DNA of 64,000 bases from Deltaproteobacteria bacterium GWB2_55_19 (GTDB lineage: Bacteria > Desulfobacterota > GWC2-55-46). Shown here one piece after another: positions 26,424 to 35,982 of the stretch; within the stretch, counting starts at the first letter, position 1, and each line of letters starts with the position of its first letter. Both the position numbers and the translations under genes were made by a program. The DNA lies in contig MGPQ01000001.1 in assembly GCA_001797465.1 (NCBI GenBank), forward strand, positions 109,558 to 173,557. The letters run 5' to 3'. The notes under the pieces were generated by a model. The model had not been told where the DNA came from and did not search any database. It saw only the letters and a list, made by a program, of their open reading frames with translations.

Positions 26424-26959
26424 CAAGCAGGGTGTGGCGAAGCCTTAAGCGCAAAGGGGAGGGGGTTTTTGTCTCCGAAAGGAGACGGAAATCTCGTGGG
26501 GAGGAGTTTCTTATCCATTTTGCTCCCTTCGCCTCTTCGATGCGCTCGCTTTGAGTTTTGGTGTGCCGCAGACCCTGCTACCTCCCTTGAAACCTGCGTA
26601 TTTAGCCGCAGGTCCTTATATACAGGCAGTGACTTAAAATGCAAATCGCGGGTTTAAAGATTTGCGCGCGCCAGGCAATGGAGGTGGCTTGGCCGCCCAA
26701 CCCATTTATTTTAGAGCAAAAAACAGCTGTTCATGTTATATTTAATGCATCGGCTTAAATAGATCCGCGGCAAAGGCTGGGTATCCTGCGGGGTATTGTG
26801 ACCGCATCAATTATAAGTTGTACTTGACTCAAGGGCGTTTTAAGTGGTGTAGTAAAGGGTAATGTGTGAATTTCAAGGTACCATTCCCCGGTTTTCTCTT
26901 AGAGAAGAGCGGTCATGCGCCTATGATAAATACGCAAAACAAGAAAAAATGAGGGAAAG
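26424..26959. other. Long structured region upstream of the DEAD-box helicase
   Basis: No gene is seen. Several stem-loops can be drawn: GTCTCC-GAAA-GGAGAC (26473-26488), CCTGCG/CGCAGG (26593-26612) and GCAAATC/GATTTGC (26641-26665). The second half is AT-rich and likely carries the promoter and leader of the helicase gene; TTGACT near 26825 is one -35 candidate, without a clear -10. Confidence 0.45.
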
Positions 26960-28738
26960 ATGAAATTCGACAGTTTAGGTTTAAGCCCCGATATCCTGAA
27001 AGGGATACAGGACGCGGGGTTCGAGCATTGCACGCCGATCCAGGAGCAGTCGCTCCCGGAGTGCCTCGCGGGGAAGGACGTAATAGCCCAGTCGCAGACC
27101 GGGTCGGGAAAGACGGCGGTCTTCCTCCTCTCCGTATTCAGCAGACTGCTCGCCGCCGGGCCGAACGACTCGAAAAAACCGAGGGCGCTGGTGATGGTCC
27201 CAACGAGGGAGCTTGCCTCGCAGGTAGTCGACGACGCCGTGAAGCTCGGGGCGCACATACCTTTCAGGTCGGTCGCCATCTACGGCGGGGTTGAATACGA
27301 CAAGCAGGTGGGGGCGCTTAAAACAGGGGTAGACCTCGTCGTCGCCACCCCGGGGCGCATGATAGACCTCTACAAGTCCAAGACACTCTCCCTCGACGAC
27401 ATGGAGATATTCGTCATAGACGAGGCGGACAGGATGTTCGACATGGGTTTCGCACCGGACATAATGTACATAGCCGGAAAACTGCCTAAGAACAAGCCGA
27501 GGCAGACGATGCTCTTTTCCGCCACCATCGATTCCAACGTCCGGAGGCTCGCCTCGCGCTACATGAGCCCAGAACCGGTGATGATAGAGATAGAGCCGGA
27601 GCAGGTGACGGTAAATTCCATTGACCAGAAGATCATATACGTCTCGAACGAAGAGAAGTACCCGGTGCTCCTGACGCTCCTCCGGAGGCCTGAAGTCGAG
27701 CGCGCCTTGATATTCACGAACATGAAGTCCACCGCGGAGTCCCTCGGCAAGAGGCTTACCGCGAATAACGTCCCGGCAAAGGTCCTTACCGGGGACGTCA
27801 GCCAGGAGAAGAGGTCCAAGATAATAGACGGCATGAAGTCCGGGAACCTGAAGATTGTCGTCGCGACGGACGTCGCGGCCCGCGGCCTCCACATAGAGGA
27901 CGTCTCGCACGTATTCAATTACGACCTCCCGGACGACGCCGCGAACTACGTCCACAGGATAGGCAGGACCGCGAGGGCCGGCAAGAGCGGCAAGGCGTAC
28001 AGCCTCGCCTGCGAGGACCACGTACTTAACCTCCCGGAGATAGAAAAATACATTGAGCGCAAGATCGAGAACGAGTGGATAGAGGATTCCGAGCTGGCGA
28101 AGGACGCCGCGCCAGAGCCTGAGCGGAGGCGCGACGGCAGGGGAGGGAAGTTCGGGGAGAGAAGGCCGTTCGGAAGCAGGGACAGCGGCAGGCCCCCAAG
28201 GGACGGAAAGAGGCGCCCGCATGACGACAGAAAAGCGCGGACCCACACTGAGAAAAAAGAGACCGGGATAGAGGCTGAAAAGCGGGTTATCCCGGAAAAG
28301 GCCGAGGGTGACAGGGGCGGCGTTGATAAGTCCGCTCGTCCCCCGAGGCGGCAGAGGGGGACCCGTCCGGTAAGGAAAGAGGGCGCGCAGGGTGGGGAGA
28401 GGCCGAAAGAAGGCTCTAAGCCGGAAGGCCAGAGACCCGAGAGGCAGAGGACAGAGGCACAGAGGTCTGAGAGGCAGAGACCTGAGAGACATAGAAGTGA
28501 TATTAGCAGGACCGACAGGCCGCGTACCGAGAGGCCGCGGCCCGGTGAAAGACGCGAGAGACATAAACCCGAAGGGCATCAGAAGGAGCAGACCAGGGAG
28601 ACGGTTGCGCCTGTAACCGCATGGTCAGAGGAAAAGCCGAAGCACCAGCATGCTGAACGTAAAGAACCGGCGACCGAGCCCGTCAAGGAGAAGGGCGGGA
28701 TACTCAAGAGGATATTCAAGAAGTTGCTGAAAAAATAG
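26960..28738 (+). CDS. DEAD-box RNA helicase with long charged C-terminal tail
   Basis: ATP-dependent RNA helicase of the RhlE/CsdA type. Q motif TPIQEQSLPE, motif I SQTGSGKT, PTRELA, TPGR, II VIDEADRMFDMGF, III SATI, VI HRIGRTARAG. Residues 1-370 are the catalytic core; 375-592 are a disordered, Arg/Glu/Pro-rich tail with repeated RPERQR/RSERQR units, ending in a basic amphipathic GGILKRIFKKLLKK. The tail probably binds RNA or ribosomes. A long leader upstream resembles cold-inducible helicase genes. Confidence 0.93.
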   Translation: MKFDSLGLSPDILKGIQDAGFEHCTPIQEQSLPECLAGKDVIAQSQTGSGKTAVFLLSVFSRLLAAGPNDSKKPRALVMVPTRELASQVVDDAVKLGAHIPFRSVAIYGGVEYDKQVGALKTGVDLVVATPGRMIDLYKSKTLSLDDMEIFVIDEADRMFDMGFAPDIMYIAGKLPKNKPRQTMLFSATIDSNVRRLASRYMSPEPVMIEIEPEQVTVNSIDQKIIYVSNEEKYPVLLTLLRRPEVERALIFTNMKSTAESLGKRLTANNVPAKVLTGDVSQEKRSKIIDGMKSGNLKIVVATDVAARGLHIEDVSHVFNYDLPDDAANYVHRIGRTARAGKSGKAYSLACEDHVLNLPEIEKYIERKIENEWIEDSELAKDAAPEPERRRDGRGGKFGERRPFGSRDSGRPPRDGKRRPHDDRKARTHTEKKETGIEAEKRVIPEKAEGDRGGVDKSARPPRRQRGTRPVRKEGAQGGERPKEGSKPEGQRPERQRTEAQRSERQRPERHRSDISRTDRPRTERPRPGERRERHKPEGHQKEQTRETVAPVTAWSEEKPKHQHAERKEPATEPVKEKGGILKRIFKKLLKK

Positions 28739-28791
28739 CTCAGGCTTTAAATAAGTCCATCTGCTTTGTTGGCATCAAAGCTCATAACTGC

Positions 28792-28813
28792 GGCGTACAT
28801 AAAAAAGTACGCC
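28792..28813. repeat. GGCGTAC/GTACGCC hairpin
   Basis: Perfect 7-bp inverted repeat with an 8-base A-rich loop between two convergent genes. No U run follows directly, so a terminator role is uncertain. Confidence 0.4.
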
Positions 28814-28903
28814 TCGTTCCTCTCAGCCTTGCATCTGGAGCTTTTTAGAGCAACCGGACAAGCCGCCTCGCGCTTTTAGAGTTTTCAGCAACCTTTCAGG
28901 TTT

Positions 28904-30148
28904 TTATCGTATGACTTTTCTCCTCGCCTCTATCGCGTCCTCATATATCCGCAAGAGCCTCGGCAGATAGACCTCCATCGTGTAGTGTTCCTGCACGCGT
29001 CTAAAGCCCATTATCCCCATCGCCTTCGCCGCCTCCTTGTCTTTCAGCACCAGCTCAATCTTGTCGGCGAGGTCTTTGACGTTCCTGCACTCGGCGAGAT
29101 ACCCGGTCTTTCCGTCGACGAGCCAGTCGGGGATGCCGCCTGTGCGGAAGGCCACGACCGGCTTCGCGTTCGCCATCGCCTCTATCCCCACGAGACAGAA
29201 CGACTCAATCCACACCGAGGGCACGACGACGACGTCGGCCATCGCGTAGTAGTCCCTCGTCTTCGCGTATGATTGCACGCCCGGGACCTCGACCTTTCCC
29301 TTGAGGCCGAGCCTCTCTATCTTTCCGTGTATCGCGGAGGTCTCTGGGCCGCCTGTCACGAGGTAGAGCTTGAACGGGACCTTTATGTGGGTCGCGGCCT
29401 CGAGGAGATAATCCACGCCTTTTTCGAACGAGGCCCTCCCGACGAAGAGGATGGAGTTCTCATCTTTCCTGTCCAAGTCTTCTATCCGCCTCATCACCTC
29501 GTCGAAGTCAAAGGTCTTCGTGAAGTTCGGGAGAAAGGCTATCCGGGCATCGTCGTATCCGTTCTGGAGGACGCAGGCGCGCATCGCCTCGCTCTCGACG
29601 ATGAGCTTCTCCACTTTTCTGTGCATGAGATAGGAGGCGTACCTGGGTATCGCGCACCTGCCGTCTGTAGTGAAGGCGAGGAGGTCCGGCCAGAGGCACC
29701 CCTCGGTCACGCACTTGTAGCCGAGCGGATAGGGGCATATCTCCTTCGTCTTTCTCAAGATCCGCCAGTTGTTGAAGCAATACAGCCTGGGGTCGTGTAT
29801 GGCGCGGACAGTCGGGGCGGCCTTTATAGCCGCGCTTATTGAGAACGGGTTCTGCAGGTTGTGTATGTGGATGACGTCCGGCTTCTCCTCTTCGATTATC
29901 CGCCGGAGGGCCTTCCCGGCCTTTGCGCCCCTCAGGAAATAATCGAGGTAGTTCCAGTTGTACGGATATATGTCGAGGTCGTGGACGATGTATTCCTTCC
30001 TCTTACCGGTGGCCTTGTTCTCAATATAGTCATGGGTGGCTATGACGTTCTCCACGCCGTTCTTCTCAAGCGCGTCGAGAGTGTCGAAGAGGAGTTTTTC
30101 GGCGCCTCCTATTGGGCGATAATGGTCGCAGAGGTGGAGTACCTTCAT
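28904..30148 (-). CDS. Glycosyltransferase family 4
   Basis: GT-B transferase. Start MKVLHLCDHYRPIGGAEKLL with the N-terminal glycine loop; C-terminal domain SILFVGRASFEKGVDYLL and the donor-binding ESFCLVGIEAMANAKPVVA. An inserted Cys-rich part (KEICPYPLGYKCVTEGCLW) is characteristic of a GT4 subgroup. 414 aa. Overlaps the upstream radical SAM gene by 4 bases; distal gene of the minus-strand arm of the polysaccharide locus. Confidence 0.9.
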   Translation of the reverse strand: MKVLHLCDHYRPIGGAEKLLFDTLDALEKNGVENVIATHDYIENKATGKRKEYIVHDLDIYPYNWNYLDYFLRGAKAGKALRRIIEEEKPDVIHIHNLQNPFSISAAIKAAPTVRAIHDPRLYCFNNWRILRKTKEICPYPLGYKCVTEGCLWPDLLAFTTDGRCAIPRYASYLMHRKVEKLIVESEAMRACVLQNGYDDARIAFLPNFTKTFDFDEVMRRIEDLDRKDENSILFVGRASFEKGVDYLLEAATHIKVPFKLYLVTGGPETSAIHGKIERLGLKGKVEVPGVQSYAKTRDYYAMADVVVVPSVWIESFCLVGIEAMANAKPVVAFRTGGIPDWLVDGKTGYLAECRNVKDLADKIELVLKDKEAAKAMGIMGFRRVQEHYTMEVYLPRLLRIYEDAIEARRKVIR

Positions 30149-32016
30149 TGATCCTTGTCTTTTTTCATATCTTTAAGCTTCGGGCCTTGGGGTGTGAACT
30201 CGACTCTTTTGCCGTCTCTCTTGAAATACATGAAAAGCCCGAAACCGATGACAGCGAGCCTTAAAAAAGGATAGGCGAGGATTGAGAGGGAGAGCCTGGG
30301 GAGCGTGAAAAAGAGCTCCCGCGCCCGTCTCCGTATCTGCGCCTTCACCTCGGGGTCCTTCATGGTCATGAGCTTCGCGCCGTCTTCGCCCTCAAGGTAG
30401 AAGACCTTCGGCCTGACAATAAGGAGGAACGGCGGGAGGAGCATCTGTGGCGTCCCTATGCTGAAAAATACCATGTCGTAGCCGCGCTTTCTGAATATAT
30501 TGAAGAACCTGAGGAAGATCTTTATCCTCCCGGATGCGTAGGGCGTATCCACATAGACGTGGAGGTCCGTTATTTTCCATTTTGCCCTGTTCTTGAAGTA
30601 GTCATCGCTCCGGGTCTGGAAGCAGAAGACGTCGAGCTCATAGTCGTCGAGGAGCCTTGAGAGGTTCTTCGTGAACCGGGAGGCCGGGGAGAAGTCGAAG
30701 TAAAGGATGCGCCCCGGCTTTCTGCCGTATTTTTTCTCGTATGAGTCTATCGCCTGATAGAGCTGCTGGAACTTGGCGAGGTAGAACGCCTTTTCCATAT
30801 CTTGGCGCGAGAACCCCGGCATCTCGAATGGGATGGTAAGCTCGGTCGAGAAATGCGAGGACTCCTTTATGTCCATGAGCATCTTGCCCTCGCGCTTCAC
30901 TATGTCGTAGACCTCGGTGTAGGGGTAGGGGTTCAAGACCCCGTAAGTGTAGTGGTCAAGGCCGAGGCTCTTCTGGAATTCTATCGTCCTCTTTATCCCT
31001 TCGAGGGAGTCTCCGGGCAGTCCTATGATGAAGTAGCCGACGGCCTTCATCCCCGCGGCCTTTATGCATTTGACCGCGTTGACTATGGCTTCGAGCGGCT
31101 CGCCCTTCTTTATGCTGTCGAATATCGCCGGGTCGCCGGACTCTACCCCGAGCGCCACGCTCGTGCACCCGGCCTCTTTCATGAGCCGGGCGAGTTCCAT
31201 GTCGAGCTTGTCGGCCCTGATGCCGTTATGGCAGTACCAGCTAAGGTTAAGGCCGCTCGCTATCAGGAGCCGGCAGAACTCCTTGGCCCTTTCAATACGG
31301 AGCGTGAAATTGTCGTCCAATATCTCGAACATGGTTATGCCGTACTTTTCTTTCGCTCGCTTCAATTCATCGAGGATGTTCTCAGGCGAGCGCGCCCGCC
31401 ACTTCTTGCTGGACACGACGCCTACGCAACAATATGTGCAGGGGTATGGGCACCCTCTGCTCGTTATCATCGGGTAACGGAAGTCCTTGAAGCTGAACCC
31501 CTCTATCGCGTCCATGCCGGGGTAGGGGATGGCGTCGAGCTCTTCTATGTATTCACGCCTTGTGGTGACGACCTCGCTGTCTCTCCGAAAGGCGATGCCG
31601 GGGATGTCGTCGACCGGGAGGCCCTTTTCTTTTCGTTCGACGAATTCGATCAGGCTCCGCTCGGCCTCGCCGAGGAAGCAGTATTCTATATCCGGGTTCT
31701 GAATAAGGCTCTCGCCGTAGGCGAGAGTAATATGCGCGCCCCCGGCGACATGGACGGCGCCAGGGTAGCGTTTCTTGATCGCCTTTGACAGGAGGAACGC
31801 GGCGTTTGCCGTGGAGGTCTTGAGGGAGAAGCCTATTATGTCGGGCGCGTACTCGCGGGCCTTCTCGGCCACTGCGTCAGGGGAGGCGTCTGTCGCGTTG
31901 ACGTCGAGTATCAACGCCTTGTGCCCCTTTGCGGCGAGGGATGAAGCGAGATAACAGAGCCCGAGGTTCGTCGAGCCCTTTTGCCATCCCGGCGGGTTTA
32001 TGAGCAATACCTTCAT
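30145..32016 (-). CDS. B12-binding radical SAM protein with extra C-terminal domain
   Basis: Residues 1-140 form a cobalamin-binding-like domain (VLLINPPGWQKGS, HVAGGAHITL). The radical SAM cluster motif CPYPCTYCC is at about 194-202 and the barrel continues to about 400 (ALGVESGDP, GYFIIGLPGDS). The last 200 residues (YFDFSPASRF, YLEGEDGAKLMTM, a hydrophobic helix near 590) are unusual and partly resemble a GT-B N-domain. 623 aa. It may methylate or rearrange a sugar or lipid of the polysaccharide; substrate unknown. Confidence 0.85.
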   Translation of the reverse strand: MKVLLINPPGWQKGSTNLGLCYLASSLAAKGHKALILDVNATDASPDAVAEKAREYAPDIIGFSLKTSTANAAFLLSKAIKKRYPGAVHVAGGAHITLAYGESLIQNPDIEYCFLGEAERSLIEFVERKEKGLPVDDIPGIAFRRDSEVVTTRREYIEELDAIPYPGMDAIEGFSFKDFRYPMITSRGCPYPCTYCCVGVVSSKKWRARSPENILDELKRAKEKYGITMFEILDDNFTLRIERAKEFCRLLIASGLNLSWYCHNGIRADKLDMELARLMKEAGCTSVALGVESGDPAIFDSIKKGEPLEAIVNAVKCIKAAGMKAVGYFIIGLPGDSLEGIKRTIEFQKSLGLDHYTYGVLNPYPYTEVYDIVKREGKMLMDIKESSHFSTELTIPFEMPGFSRQDMEKAFYLAKFQQLYQAIDSYEKKYGRKPGRILYFDFSPASRFTKNLSRLLDDYELDVFCFQTRSDDYFKNRAKWKITDLHVYVDTPYASGRIKIFLRFFNIFRKRGYDMVFFSIGTPQMLLPPFLLIVRPKVFYLEGEDGAKLMTMKDPEVKAQIRRRARELFFTLPRLSLSILAYPFLRLAVIGFGLFMYFKRDGKRVEFTPQGPKLKDMKKDKDQ

Positions 32017-32840
32017 TTATTGCCGCTCCTTCTTGTTAAAGATGCGAAGGTCTTTATTACCCTGCATGGGATGCCTAAAGCCGCGCCAGCGAGCGCTTGT
32101 GCGGTCTTTAATGCGCCGGGCGAGGTTATCTCTTTAAGGTCGTGCTGAGGCTTGTAGCCGAGGACCGCCTTTGCCTTTGTAATGTCGAACTTGGAGGCGG
32201 GGTTGCCGGAGGCGACGTGAAAAACGCCGTAGCCGATTGCGTCGTTGTCGATTGCGAGCCTGAACGCCTGCACGACGTCGTCTATGTGGACCGCGCCGAG
32301 CCAGTGCCTTGCGAGCGGGTTGGCCGGGGCCGTTACCTTGTGCTGGGGCACGACCATCGCGGTCCGGAGCGCTATTATCCTGATGCCGCGTGTTGCGGCG
32401 TAGCACTCGCAGAGTTGTTCGGAGAGATATTTGCTGTAGCCGTACATCCCGTCGCTCGGCTCGCATCTGTCGGTCTCCATGATAAGCCTCGGGGTTGCCC
32501 TGAACCCCACTGCGCAGACGGAACTGCCGTAGACGACCTTTTTGACGTTGTTTCTTACAGCGGCTTCGAGCAGGTTGAAAGTGCCGACGGTGTTAGTCTG
32601 GAAGTACTCATAGTCGCTTATTCCGGTGCCGTCGGTCGTGGCCGCGGCGAGGTGAAGCACGGCGTCCACGCCTTTCATCGCGCGTTCGATGTCGTCAAGG
32701 GACTTTATGTCGCCCTTGAAGAAGTCAAACCCTTCGACAGGGGTCCTGCCGAAGACCCTGAACTTGTAGTCGCGGCCATGGGCCGATAGAAAGGCCTTGC
32801 CGACGTACCCGCTTGCGCCTGTGATGAGGATGGTCTTCAT
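32013..32840 (-). CDS. NAD-dependent epimerase/dehydratase
   Basis: Extended SDR of 275 aa. Rossmann loop TGASGYVGKAF, LHLAAATTD, active-site GSSVCAVG and YGYSKYLSEQL (YxxxK). Overlaps the radical SAM gene by 4 bases and follows the GT2 gene by 7, so it is part of one operon. Probably modifies a nucleotide sugar; specificity not readable from sequence. Confidence 0.85.
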   Translation of the reverse strand: MKTILITGASGYVGKAFLSAHGRDYKFRVFGRTPVEGFDFFKGDIKSLDDIERAMKGVDAVLHLAAATTDGTGISDYEYFQTNTVGTFNLLEAAVRNNVKKVVYGSSVCAVGFRATPRLIMETDRCEPSDGMYGYSKYLSEQLCECYAATRGIRIIALRTAMVVPQHKVTAPANPLARHWLGAVHIDDVVQAFRLAIDNDAIGYGVFHVASGNPASKFDITKAKAVLGYKPQHDLKEITSPGALKTAQALAGAALGIPCRVIKTFASLTRRSGNK

Positions 32841-32847
32841 CGTCCTG

Positions 32848-33759
32848 TCAATCCGACTTCTTCTTGGTGCAAAAGAATTTTATCAATTTCAAGGTTGAAA
32901 TTTTGTGTCTGTTAAAGCGGGCAAACAGGAATTTAAAAACGATGTCTCTATATATTAGAAACAGAATATTTCTTCGTTTAAAAAGCTTGTTGGCATACTC
33001 GTCAGCGAATACCACTACCCAATTGATCGGGACATATCCGAAGTTCCCATTTATTACCATGATTATCTCCCTGTGTATCTCAAGCCGCCTCGACATGGTC
33101 TTGGTTTCGGGGTAGACCCTGAAGTTGGCCATGGGAGCTGACGTATATCCTATTTTGAATCTCTTGCCTATCCTTATCCAGTACTCGTAGTCCATGCAGT
33201 AGTGGAGCTCTTTGTTCAGGAAACCTGTCTCGTCAAGGACGCGCCTCCTTAAAAACACGGTCGGCTGGAGTATATAGCAGACCTCGGCGAGCCTCGCGTA
33301 GTCGAACGGCTCGGTATAGTACCTGTCTATCAGTTCCCCGTTTTCTTTTATATGAAAGCCCTCTCCGTAAACCATGATGTCTTCCTTGTGGGCTTCGAAG
33401 TGCTTGAGCGCGTTTGCGAACGCGCCGGGACAATAGGTGTCGTCGGAATTTATCCAGCCGAGGATCTCGCCGGTCGAGGCCCTGAACCCCTTGTTGACCG
33501 CGTCCGCCTGCCCCTCGTCCTTTTCGCTCACCCATTTGTAGCTTATGCCGAGGCATTTTACGGGCCAGCTCTTGTCATTGAGCATTTGCTCATACTTTTT
33601 TATGATCTCGACGGACTCATCCTTCGAACCGCCGTCCATGATGAGGTACTCGATATGGAAGTCCCCGGCCTGTGAGATGACGCTTTTTATCGTCTCCTCT
33701 ATGAACCGCCCCTGATTATATGAAGGCGTAACCACGGAGATCGTCGTGTGCCTCTTCAT
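32848..33759 (-). CDS. Glycosyltransferase family 2
   Basis: GT-A transferase. TISVVTPSYNQGRFIEETIK at the N-terminus, DGGSKDES, and the metal/donor site GWINSDDTYCPGAF; TVFLRRRVLDETG and CMDYEYWIRIGK follow. 303 aa. The C-terminal third is more AT-rich than the rest. Between fcl and the epimerase. Confidence 0.88.
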   Translation of the reverse strand: MKRHTTISVVTPSYNQGRFIEETIKSVISQAGDFHIEYLIMDGGSKDESVEIIKKYEQMLNDKSWPVKCLGISYKWVSEKDEGQADAVNKGFRASTGEILGWINSDDTYCPGAFANALKHFEAHKEDIMVYGEGFHIKENGELIDRYYTEPFDYARLAEVCYILQPTVFLRRRVLDETGFLNKELHYCMDYEYWIRIGKRFKIGYTSAPMANFRVYPETKTMSRRLEIHREIIMVINGNFGYVPINWVVVFADEYANKLFKRRNILFLIYRDIVFKFLFARFNRHKISTLKLIKFFCTKKKSD

Positions 33760-33831
33760 CTAAGACTCTCTTTCATAACCATGCCATTTTTCAAAAAATA
33801 ATTCTCGTTTAAGCCTTACATGACCATAGAA

Positions 33832-34788
<957 letters not shown>

Positions 34789-34822
34789 TTAAGATTTAAA
34801 TATCTCAAAAAAGTACGATTTT

Positions 34823-34828
34823 ATTATA
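34823..34828 (-). promoter_or_regulatory. TATAAT box upstream of fcl
   Basis: Perfect -10 (minus strand) 50 bases before the fcl ATG; no good -35 at 17 bases, which would fit activator dependence. The four palindromic sites begin 46 bases further upstream. Confidence 0.5.
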
Positions 34829-34873
34829 TCTCGTCGGTCCGGCTGGAGCTATTGAGGTTTTTTTTGAAGTCTT

Positions 34874-35057
34874 TGTTCACGAAATGAACATTAACATAAT
34901 TGAAGAGCCGCGGTCAAGAGTTTTGTTCAAATTATGAACAGGTGGGAGGAGCGGACGACGGACCCATGTCAAACGGCGCTCCAAACGAGCTGTTCAGAAT
35001 CTGAACAAACCCCTTGACCTCGATATCCGTCATGTGCTAATGTTCATTTCATGAACA
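34874..35057. promoter_or_regulatory. Four identical TGTTCA-N5-TGAACA operators
   Basis: Exact palindromes at 34874-34890, 34924-34940, 34991-35007 and 35041-35057; start-to-start distances are 50, 67 and 50. All four keep the same 5-base spacer length, with different spacer sequences. They fill the divergent region between fcl and the winged-helix gene; the last overlaps that gene's start codon and the third flanks its -35. The likely ligand is the regulator at 35051 itself (inference). Confidence 0.85.
35014..35043 (+). promoter_or_regulatory. Promoter of the winged-helix regulator
   Basis: TTGACC (35014-35019), 18-base spacer, TAATGT (35038-35043). The predicted transcription start falls at about the ATG (35051), and no Shine-Dalgarno lies upstream, so the mRNA may be leaderless. 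Confidence 0.55.
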
Positions 35058-35683
35058 CGAGAGATGAGAAGGTAGACCATAACTCGCTCCTCCTCCTCGA
35101 CGAGATTTCGAGGAACAAGGACCTGACCCAGCGGGATCTAAGCAGTAGTCTCGGGGTCGCGCTCGGCCTCGTCAACTCCTACATAAAGACGCTCATCTCA
35201 AAGGGTTATGTGACCGTTTCCGGGATACCCCGGAAACGGTGCACCTATTATCTAACCCCGAGCGGCTTTTCCGAGAAGGCCCGCCTCTCGTACCGGCACC
35301 TCCAAAACCTTACGAACCTTTACCGGGCCGCGCGCGCGGACTTTTCAGCACTTTTCAAAAATATTGAGGCGACGCACTCCCGGCGCGTCGTCTTCTGCGG
35401 GGCGGATGAGATAACGGAAATAGCGTACCTGTCTTTGAAGGAGACTGGGCTTGAGCTTGTCGCCATCGCTGATGAAAAGCGCTCGGGCGAGGACTTCCTC
35501 GGCCACAGGGTAGCCTCCATCGGTGAACTCGTTGTAATGGACTTCGACCTCGTCGTCATAACAAGCTTTCAGGACGGAGAGCGTCTGAAGAAGGCGCTCG
35601 TTGAGGCGGGCATAGATGAAAAAAAGATAGCGGACGTGAACGCCACAGGGTGGCTCGGGAGGATAAGCGCGAGAGGTGCTTGA
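35051..35683 (+). CDS. Winged-helix regulator of the polysaccharide locus
   Basis: N-terminal MarR-like winged helix (LLLLDEISRNKDLTQRDLSS, LVNSYIKTLISKGYV, TYYLTPSGFSEKARL). The C-terminal half (about 110-200) resembles a Rossmann-type domain (RRVVFCGADEITEIAYLSL, LVAIADEKRSGEDFLGHRV), as in regulators of exopolysaccharide clusters that sense a nucleotide sugar. 210 aa. Sits between the two arms of the cluster; the four palindromes upstream suggest autoregulation. Which ligand it senses is unknown. Confidence 0.82.
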   Translation: MNTRDEKVDHNSLLLLDEISRNKDLTQRDLSSSLGVALGLVNSYIKTLISKGYVTVSGIPRKRCTYYLTPSGFSEKARLSYRHLQNLTNLYRAARADFSALFKNIEATHSRRVVFCGADEITEIAYLSLKETGLELVAIADEKRSGEDFLGHRVASIGELVVMDFDLVVITSFQDGERLKKALVEAGIDEKKIADVNATGWLGRISARGA

Positions 35684-35693
35684 AATGAAAAGA

Positions 35694-35808
35694 AATACGA
35701 CCTCCCCAAGCCCCTCCTTGGTAAGGAGGGGAGCTGAGACGGACGGCCTGTGGTTGTGTGTGCTTTATCTCCTCCCCTTAACAAGGGGAGGTAGGGAGGG
35801 GTCGTATT
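35694..35808. repeat. MITE-like element with AATACGACC ends
   Basis: 115 bp with perfect 9-bp terminal inverted repeats, AATACGACC and GGTCGTATT, each followed by a CCCCTCC-type palindrome. The left half (35689-35733) recurs word for word at 35929-35973. Confidence 0.7.
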
Positions 35809-35867
35809 AATAGGCTCCTTCTCCTGAAATTATTGTCATTCCGCGCGTTAAAAGCAGAGATCCGGTA

Positions 35868-35910
35868 TCGCCCTCCCTTGACGGGAGGGGATGAAGGGGA
35901 GGGTGAAGTT
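35868..35910. repeat. CCCTCCCTTGACGGGAGGGG palindrome copy
   Basis: Another member of the GA/CT-rich palindromic family, also seen near 1828 and 15454. It lies between the two direct copies at 35689 and 35929. Confidence 0.5.
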
Positions 35911-35928
35911 TTTCTCTCCCGGTAACTT

Positions 35929-35973
35929 AAAGAAATACGACCTCCCCAAGCCCCTCCTTGGTAAGGAGGGGAG
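35929..35973 (+). repeat. Direct copy of the MITE left half, supplying the wzm ribosome-binding site
   Basis: Identical over 45 bases to 35689-35733, exactly 240 bases apart. Its AAGGAGG (35963-35969) lies 13 bases upstream of the wzm ATG (35983) and is the only Shine-Dalgarno candidate there. Confidence 0.7.
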
Positions 35974-35982
35974 AAGGCACTG

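Noticed and set aside
26981..28579. 532-codon minus-strand open frame opposite the helicase
   Set aside because: Mirror of the helicase; reading frame is an effect of codon bias.
35689..35973. CRISPR-like repeat array
   Set aside because: Only two direct copies plus an inverted one, with palindromic MITE structure; no spacers and no cas genes in the window.
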